Positions 58,623 through 64,000 of a stretch of DNA of 64,000 nt are shown in pieces. The notes beneath the pieces are model-generated. The model made no database searches. It was given only the letters and a program-made list of their open reading frames with translations, and was not told where the DNA came from. A program made the position numbers and the translations under genes. The stretch covers positions 5,176,501-5,240,500 of the forward strand of contig NZ_CP007014.1 in the NCBI RefSeq assembly GCF_000452705.1, read 5' to 3'. The DNA is from Pseudomonas syringae CC1557. Lineage in GTDB: Bacteria; Pseudomonadota; Gammaproteobacteria; Pseudomonadales; Pseudomonadaceae. Numbering within the stretch: position 1 is the first letter of the stretch; each line of letters opens with the position of its first letter.

Positions 58623-60782
58623 CTACAGCAATCCCTGGCGTTTCAAGGCCGACACATCGAAGTACCCCGGAAAACTCAGCGCGTCTTCGGCGATCATCGG
58701 ATGGTCTATCAGAAAGCCTTGCATGACCTGGCAGCCGTTATCAGCCAGCCACTGATATTGCTCATGGGTCTCGACGCCCTCGGCAATCACCAGCATGTCC
58801 AGATTACGACACAGGTCGATGATGCTGCTGGCCAGTGCAGACTCGCGCCTTGAACCGACGATATTGGCCACAAAACGCCGGTCGAGCTTGAGCGTATCCA
58901 GCTGCAGATTACGCAGATGCGACAGCGAGCAATCACCCGTACCGAAGTCATCCAGCGCGATGCGTATGCCAAAATCATGCAGCAACGCCAGCTGTTTATG
59001 GCTGTGCGAGAGGTTGTTGACCAGCGAACTTTCGGTGATTTCCACCTCCAGCTGACCAGGCTCCAGTTCAAAGCGGTCCATGGCCCGCTTGAGTTCCGAC
59101 GCCAGGTTGGGCATGCAGAACTGCGTGGGGCTGACGCAGACGCTGACCACCACATCCGAGGCAAATACGCGGCTCCACGCCTGACGCTGTTCGGCACCCT
59201 GATCGAAGATCCAGCTACCCAGCCTGTTGATCAGCCGCGTCTCTTCCAGCAAAGGGATGAACAGCGCGGGAGGCACCTCGCCTACCGCAGGATGCTGCCA
59301 GCGCAGCAGCGCCTCGAAACCGCGCAAGCGACCATCGGCAACATGAATCTGCGGCTGATAGACCACCGAAAAATCCTTGCCGTCGATAGCCGTGCGCACG
59401 CTCTCTTCCAGCATCAGTCGCGAGCGCGCGCGTCCATTCATGTTCTGGTCGTAAAACCGGTATTGCTTGCGACCGGCCCGCTTGGCCTCGTACATGGCGA
59501 TATCTGCCGCACGCAGCAAACCGTCCAGATTCGAGCCGCAGTCAGGGTAAGTGGCAATCCCCACGCTGGCACCCAGGACGATATCGACACCGTCGATCTG
59601 GCGCTTGCTGGAAACCCGTTCGATAAGTTTTTCGGCGATTTTTGCCGCTTGTTCCGGGTAGTCGAGACCATCGATGACTACGGTAAATTCGTCGCCCCCG
59701 ACACGCGCCAGAACATCATAGGGCCGCATGCATTCCTTGAACTGTTGAGCGACCCACAGCAACACCTGATCACCCGCATCGTGGCCCAGTGAATCGTTGA
59801 TTTGCTTAAAGCCATCCAGGTCCATGAACAGCACAACCAGGTACTTGTCCGCCTGCTCATTGCGCAACAGCATGCCTTCGACCGCCTGGTACAACCCCCG
59901 GCGGTTGAGCAACCCGGTCAGGGCATCGGTGACGGCCTGCTTTTCCAGTTGCTGATAAAGATCTCGGACCACCGACATATCGAGCACGGTCAGCACCATG
60001 GCCTTCTGTTCGGCCGGCAGCGCCGCACACGATAGCGCAACCGGTAGTTGCGAGCCCTGCACGGTACGCAGCACAGCATCGTGCACGCGATAGGTATCGG
60101 CTCTGCGGTAGTGCTTGTAGAAGCCCGACTCCGTCCATTCCCCGACGTGCGGTTCGATAATGTAATCCAGCACCTGAGTTCCGCACAGGTGATCGACCGA
60201 TGCGTGCAACAGCTGGCAGATCGCAGGGTTGGCAAAACTGATCAGCCCCGACTCATCAACCACCAGAATGCCTTCGGCGACGTTGGCCAGCACCGATGCA
60301 TTGAACGTGCGCGCCGACTCCAACTCGTGCGAAAGCTGTTGCAGCGCACGACGATTGCGCTGCTGTTCCAGCAGCGTCTGTACCTTGGGCTTGAGGACAT
60401 TGGGGTCGAAAGGTTTGAACAAGTAATCCGTTGCACCGTTCGCATAGCCTTTCTGTACAGCATCCTGGGTCTGCTCGTTGGCGGTCAGAAAGATAATCGG
60501 TGTCAGCCGGGTACGCTGACTACCGCGCATCAGACGTGCGACTTCGAAGCCGTCCATGCCCGGCATCTGTACATCCAGCAAAACCAGATCCACTTCCTGC
60601 TCGAGTAGCACTGTCAGCGCTTCGATACCTGAACTCGCCGTTACGATGCGCCAGTCTGTTCTTTGCAGAACAGCGCACATCGTTACCAGATTTTCCGGGT
60701 AATCATCTACAACAAGTAAAACTGAAGAGCCATCATCTGGCTGGGGTGGCACGCGTTCCATGCTGCTTCTCTGTGTGGGCAT
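58623..60782 (-). CDS. Response regulator with PAS, GGDEF and EAL domains
   Basis: The 719-residue cytoplasmic protein has REC (residues 20-135; phosphoacceptor D70 in LVLLDVQMPGMDG), PAS (about 155-260), GGDEF and EAL in order. The GGDEF motif at 362-366 is intact and preceded by RPYD five residues upstream, a normal inhibitory I-site. The EAL motif is at 490-492 (GFEALLRW), with DDFGTG and IAEGVETHEQ in the later part. Both c-di-GMP synthesis and breakdown could thus operate, with net direction unknown. There is no sensor kinase next to it, so the input is an unlinked kinase or PAS ligand. Confidence 0.92.
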   Translation of the reverse strand: MPTQRSSMERVPPQPDDGSSVLLVVDDYPENLVTMCAVLQRTDWRIVTASSGIEALTVLLEQEVDLVLLDVQMPGMDGFEVARLMRGSQRTRLTPIIFLTANEQTQDAVQKGYANGATDYLFKPFDPNVLKPKVQTLLEQQRNRRALQQLSHELESARTFNASVLANVAEGILVVDESGLISFANPAICQLLHASVDHLCGTQVLDYIIEPHVGEWTESGFYKHYRRADTYRVHDAVLRTVQGSQLPVALSCAALPAEQKAMVLTVLDMSVVRDLYQQLEKQAVTDALTGLLNRRGLYQAVEGMLLRNEQADKYLVVLFMDLDGFKQINDSLGHDAGDQVLLWVAQQFKECMRPYDVLARVGGDEFTVVIDGLDYPEQAAKIAEKLIERVSSKRQIDGVDIVLGASVGIATYPDCGSNLDGLLRAADIAMYEAKRAGRKQYRFYDQNMNGRARSRLMLEESVRTAIDGKDFSVVYQPQIHVADGRLRGFEALLRWQHPAVGEVPPALFIPLLEETRLINRLGSWIFDQGAEQRQAWSRVFASDVVVSVCVSPTQFCMPNLASELKRAMDRFELEPGQLEVEITESSLVNNLSHSHKQLALLHDFGIRIALDDFGTGDCSLSHLRNLQLDTLKLDRRFVANIVGSRRESALASSIIDLCRNLDMLVIAEGVETHEQYQWLADNGCQVMQGFLIDHPMIAEDALSFPGYFDVSALKRQGLL

Positions 60783-61081
60783 GACGCCTGAGTCTCAGGA
60801 TGACCGTCATACTTTGGTTCCAACTCTAGCCCCGTCTCGCCAAAAGCAGAAGCAAGGCTCCCCTTCCCCAACGCAAAAGTTCTATCTAACCGACTAACGG
60901 TCATCCCCTACAGACCTTTAAAACTCTGCCCTGTAGAAAAAGTGACAGCACTTTGACGTCATTCGTTCGACAATTTTTCGTTAACAAACTGTCCTACAAG
61001 CCGTATAAATGGATCCACACCTCTCTCAACCTGCCGGCGGCACTTTTTGTCGGTAGAAAGACATGTCTATAAGGGCCACAA
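60783..61081. other. Intergenic gap between the GGDEF/EAL gene and the alginate lyase gene
   Basis: This 299-base divergent gap has AT-rich stretches (ACAATTTTTCGTTAACAAAC near 60970) that could hold promoters for the lyase gene. I see no repeat, RNA gene or open frame worth naming. The lyase ribosome-binding site AAGGG lies at its end. Confidence 0.4.
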
Positions 61082-61753
61082 ATGATTGATCTTGGATCGT
61101 GGAATCTCAGCATCCCGGTCGACTCCCCCCCCAAGACCATCGAAACCTCCCAACTGGTCAAGGGTTATGACGGGAAGTACTTCAAGTCCAAATCCGACTC
61201 TATTGTGTTCTGGTCTCCAGTTACCGGTACCAAGACCGAAAACGCCAAATACTCGCGCACAGAACTACGAGAAACGTGGCCGGACGGATCACTGCACAAC
61301 TGGCTGTACACCGATGCAGACAATTACCTGAACGCCAAACTGGAAGTCGATCAGGTGCCGTCGACAGGCAAGGTCGTAATCGGCCAGATTCATGCCTACG
61401 AGAGCACCGAACCGCTCCTGAAAGTCGAATACCAATATGATGAAGACACCAAGGCTGGCGATATCGTTGCGAAAGTTCGCAACCGCTACGATGACGACGA
61501 CAGCAAGGTCTACACGATTGTCAAAGGCGTGAAGCTGAACGAGACATTCAAGTACGTCATCAACCTGACCAAGGGCGGCAACTTGAGGGTCAGTGTCAAT
61601 GACACCGACTGGAGCAAGCGGATCAGCAAGACCTGGAGCGACAAGCCGCTGTACTTCAAGGCAGGTGTGTATACCCAGGACAATAAGGGCTATACCTCGG
61701 AAGGCGGCAAGGCAACGTTTTACAACCTCGACATTGACCACAACAAAAACTGA
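61082..61753 (+). CDS. Alginate lyase, polysaccharide lyase family 7, without signal peptide
   Basis: The 223-residue single-domain enzyme has the three PL7 motifs: YSRTELRE (R59-R63), IGQIH (Q102, H104) and YFKAGVYTQ (191-199, with catalytic Y197). QIH rather than QVH is usual for enzymes acting on polyguluronate or mixed blocks, but specificity cannot be fixed by eye. It starts MIDLGSWNLSIPVDSPPKTI and has no signal peptide or lipobox. Start support is AAGGG seven bases before the ATG. It ends in a shared terminator with putP. Confidence 0.9.
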   Translation: MIDLGSWNLSIPVDSPPKTIETSQLVKGYDGKYFKSKSDSIVFWSPVTGTKTENAKYSRTELRETWPDGSLHNWLYTDADNYLNAKLEVDQVPSTGKVVIGQIHAYESTEPLLKVEYQYDEDTKAGDIVAKVRNRYDDDDSKVYTIVKGVKLNETFKYVINLTKGGNLRVSVNDTDWSKRISKTWSDKPLYFKAGVYTQDNKGYTSEGGKATFYNLDIDHNKN

Positions 61754-61780
61754 GTGACACACAGCGCTCCAGCACAAACG

Positions 61781-61818
61781 AAAACGGCCCGCTCTTCACT
61801 GGAAGGCGGGCCGCTTTC
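61781..61818. terminator. Bidirectional terminator between lyase and putP genes
   Basis: AAAA, CGGCCCGC (61785-61792), a 13-base loop, GCGGGCCG (61806-61813) and CTTT give a stem usable from both sides, in the gap between convergent genes. Confidence 0.85.
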
Positions 61819-61835
61819 ATATCAGCGCAGTTCTG

Positions 61836-63323
61836 TCAGCGATTAGCCTTGAAGTCCTGCTCGGCTGCGAGGAAGCGAGCCTGCATCGACGCCGATGCAG
61901 GCTTGCCCACCAGACTGAACACCACGATGGCGATACTGGCCAGAATGAAACCAGGAATGATTTCATACAGGCCCATGGTGCTGAACTGCTTCCAGAGCAC
62001 CACGGTAGCTGCACCCACGATCACCCCGGCCAATGCACCGTTGCGCGTCATGCCCTTCCACAGTACCGAGATCAGCACCACAGGGCCGAACGCTGCGCCG
62101 AAACCGGCCCAGGCATAACTCACCAGACCCAACACACGGTTTTCGGGGTTGGCGGCCAGCAGAATGGCGATGATTGCGATCAATAACACCATGGCACGAC
62201 CGACCCAGACCAACTCGACCTGCGAAGCACTTTTGCGCAGGTAAGCTTTATAGAAGTCTTCAGTCAGCGCACTGGAACACACCAGCAACTGGCAGCTCAA
62301 CGTGCTCATGACCGCAGCCAGAATCGCCGAGAGCAGCACACCTGCAATCCATGGGTTGAACAGCAGCTTGGCCAGTTCGATGAAGACGCGCTCCGGGTTT
62401 TCGGTCACGGGCCCGGCAACATCCGGATGCGCCGAGAAGTAGGCAATCCCGAAGAACCCTACTGCTACCGTGCCGCCCAGGCACAGAATCATCCAGGCCA
62501 TGGAAATGCGTCGGGCGTTGGCTATCGATTTGACCGAATCCGCCGCCATGAAGCGCGCCAGAATATGCGGCTGACCGAAATAGCCCAGCCCCCAGCCGAG
62601 CAGGGAAATGATACCGATGAAGGTGGTGTTCTTGAACATGTCAAAGCTGGTCGGATCTTTCGCTTCGATCGCCAGGAACGTGGCATCGACGCCACCGGTC
62701 GCCAACAGGACGATGATCGGCGTCAGGATCAGGGCGAAGATCATCAGCGTGGCCTGCACGGTATCTGTCCAGCTGACCGCCAGGAAGCCGCCGACAAAGG
62801 TGTAGGCGATGGTCGCAGCGGCACCGGCCCACAGAGCGGTTTCATAGGACATGCCAAAGGTGCTTTCGAACAGACGTGCCCCTGCGACAATGCCGGAGGC
62901 GCAATAGATTGTGAAAAACACCAGAATCACGATGGCCGAAATGATGCGCAGCATGCCACTGCTATCTTCGAAGCGGCTGCTGAAGTAGTCCGGCAGGGTC
63001 AAGGCGTCGCCGTTGTGCTCGGTCTGCACGCGCAGGCGACCAGCCACCAGCAGCCAGTTCAGGTAGGCACCGATGATCAAACCGACGGCAATCCAGCTTT
63101 CCGACAGACCAGACATGTAAATCGCTCCCGGCAAGCCCATCAGCAGCCAGCCGCTCATGTCCGAGGCACCGGCCGAGAGTGCAGTCACCACACTGCCCAG
63201 GCTGCGACCACCGAGAATGTAATCCGACAGGTTATTGGTGGAGCGATAGGCCATCAGACCGATCAGTACCATTGCTGCGATATAGATCACGAACGTGATC
63301 AAGGTAGGGTTGCTGACACTCAT
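61836..63323 (-). CDS. putP: Sodium/proline symporter
   Basis: Starting at the ATG 63323 (MSVSNPTLITFVIYIAAMVL), the protein has 494 residues and about 13 membrane helices. The conserved solute:sodium symporter segments DYILGGRSLGSVVTALSAGA and SDMSGWLLMGLPGAIYMSGL are present, as is GWGLGYFGQPHILARFMAAD, typical of PutP. It imports proline with sodium. It is divergent from putA, with the shared GTTGCAC boxes between; a longer frame to 63410 crosses that control region and is not used. Confidence 0.95.
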   Translation of the reverse strand: MSVSNPTLITFVIYIAAMVLIGLMAYRSTNNLSDYILGGRSLGSVVTALSAGASDMSGWLLMGLPGAIYMSGLSESWIAVGLIIGAYLNWLLVAGRLRVQTEHNGDALTLPDYFSSRFEDSSGMLRIISAIVILVFFTIYCASGIVAGARLFESTFGMSYETALWAGAAATIAYTFVGGFLAVSWTDTVQATLMIFALILTPIIVLLATGGVDATFLAIEAKDPTSFDMFKNTTFIGIISLLGWGLGYFGQPHILARFMAADSVKSIANARRISMAWMILCLGGTVAVGFFGIAYFSAHPDVAGPVTENPERVFIELAKLLFNPWIAGVLLSAILAAVMSTLSCQLLVCSSALTEDFYKAYLRKSASQVELVWVGRAMVLLIAIIAILLAANPENRVLGLVSYAWAGFGAAFGPVVLISVLWKGMTRNGALAGVIVGAATVVLWKQFSTMGLYEIIPGFILASIAIVVFSLVGKPASASMQARFLAAEQDFKANR

Positions 63324-63753
63324 AAGTTCTGCCTTGGCATTGTTTTTATGTTGGCACCTGATGCGCGAGGGACAGCGCATGCAGCGCTGCCTCAACCATG
63401 CACCCGGCACCGCGCTGACTGATTCCGTGAGGAATGGCAGTCACGGTTGCACCGAGGGGACGGATCCTATGGAACAAACAGAACAAGGTGCAACCCATTT
63501 CGTCATGCAAGTTGCACCTGTTACAAAAAATCAAGCGCAAACACTTTTACGCCCCATTTTAGGGCGCCCTGCCGAAATTCGCAAAAATCAGCGCACCAGC
63601 TTCGAGCGCAGCGGCCTTTTTTGCGGTCGTTCGCTGCAAGCGTTACAAAATATTCCTTAAACAGGGTTGCACTCGGTTGCACCCGGCCCCTTTGCAAAGC
63701 TAATCTGCGTCAAAGCCGATGCCACCTTCGAGTGGCTATAACGAGGACAAGAC
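63324..63753. promoter_or_regulatory. putP-putA control region with five GTTGCAC boxes
   Basis: The 430-base divergent gap holds GGTTGCAC at 63445-63452, 63665-63672 and 63675-63682, GTTGCACC at 63511-63518, and the inverted GTGCAACC at 63488-63495. GTTGCA is the core operator of PutA in enterobacteria. The two boxes near putA are exactly ten bases apart, one helical turn. PutA encoded downstream has the DNA-binding domain needed to use them. No other gene is seen in this gap. Confidence 0.8.
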
Positions 63754-64000
63754 ATGGCCACCACCACTCTGGGCGTGAAGCTCGACGACCCGACCCGCGA
63801 GCGATTGAAAGCTGCCGCCCACTCCATCGACCGCACGCCGCACTGGTTGATCAAGCAGGCGATCTTCAATTACCTGGAAAAGCTGGAGAGTGGTGCAACC
63901 TTGCTGGAACTCGACGGTTCGGCTGCCAAAGACAGTGACGACCGTGGTGAATTGGCGGAAGACGCCGGGCTGCAATGTTTTCTGGATTTTGCCGAAAGCA
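63754..64000 (+). CDS. putA: Bifunctional proline utilisation protein PutA, N-terminal fragment (continues beyond window)
   Basis: The first 82 residues are MATTTLGVKLDDPTRERLKA and onward: AAHSIDRTPHWLIKQAIFNY is the ribbon-helix-helix DNA-binding domain of trifunctional PutA proteins. GAGGA precedes the ATG. PutA oxidises proline to glutamate and, in this long form, represses put genes when proline is low. The enzyme domains lie past the window edge. The divergent putP gene and the GTTGCAC boxes support autoregulation. Confidence 0.93.
   Translation, partial: MATTTLGVKLDDPTRERLKAAAHSIDRTPHWLIKQAIFNYLEKLESGATLLELDGSAAKDSDDRGELAEDAGLQCFLDFAES

Overview
The window is chromosomal DNA from a fluorescent pseudomonad, most likely of the Pseudomonas syringae group. 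The gene order parE-yqiA-cpdA-DUF1249-nudF-thiC-tolC, then waaA-SMR-FAD oxidoreductase-aldo/keto reductase-hldE-msbA-waaL-core genes-waaP-waaG-waaC-waaF-glnE-aceE-aceF, is the Pseudomonas core-genome order I know from P. aeruginosa, rearranged at the edges. The 3' end carries an alginate lyase and putP/putA. The species call is inference from gene content and synteny only.

Layout. 1-10.4 kb: housekeeping genes, mostly on the minus strand (topoisomerase IV subunit B, cAMP phosphodiesterase, ADP-ribose pyrophosphatase, and the thiamin genes thiC and cytX behind a TPP riboswitch). 10.4-16.8 kb: a TolC-type outer-membrane channel, Kdo transferase, an SMR pump and a three-gene plus-strand set (FAD oxidoreductase, aldo/keto reductase, a conserved protein). 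16.8-29.1 kb: lipopolysaccharide genes, namely hldE (ADP-heptose synthesis), msbA (lipid A-core flippase) and a tightly overlapping minus-strand cluster running from a carbamoyltransferase through wapH-type glycosyltransferase, Mig-14, PIG-L deacetylase and two glycosyltransferases to waaL. 29.4-35.5 kb: one 2037-residue plus-strand gene for a large toxin-like protein, sitting between two LPS operons. 35.5-42.5 kb: a second LPS core operon with four kinase-fold proteins followed by waaG, waaC and waaF, almost every junction overlapping by 1-4 bases. 42.6-50.4 kb: glnE, divergent from aceE-aceF (pyruvate dehydrogenase E1 and E2). 50.8-60.8 kb: dbpA, a HI0933-family flavoprotein, a YccS-type membrane protein, small accessory genes and a REC-PAS-GGDEF-EAL regulator. 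61-64 kb: PL7 alginate lyase, putP and the 5' end of putA with its shared control region.

How the genes work together. hldE makes the heptose that WaaC and WaaF add to the Kdo placed by WaaA. The kinases WaaP and relatives phosphorylate heptose, WaaG and the other transferases extend the core, the carbamoyltransferase probably carbamoylates it, MsbA flips it and WaaL attaches O antigen. The window therefore holds most of the core-LPS assembly line.

The most interesting item is the giant protein at 29397-35510. Its C-terminal part holds two diverged tandem copies of an EreA/ChaN/RRSP-like module; the second keeps the GESH and GNSH motifs, the first has lost both. Other points of note are paired TGTAGT-N3-ACTACA palindromes before aceE, a nested hairpin between aceE and aceF, five GTTGCAC boxes between putP and putA, a 9-unit heptamer tandem repeat, and a family of palindromic intergenic repeats.
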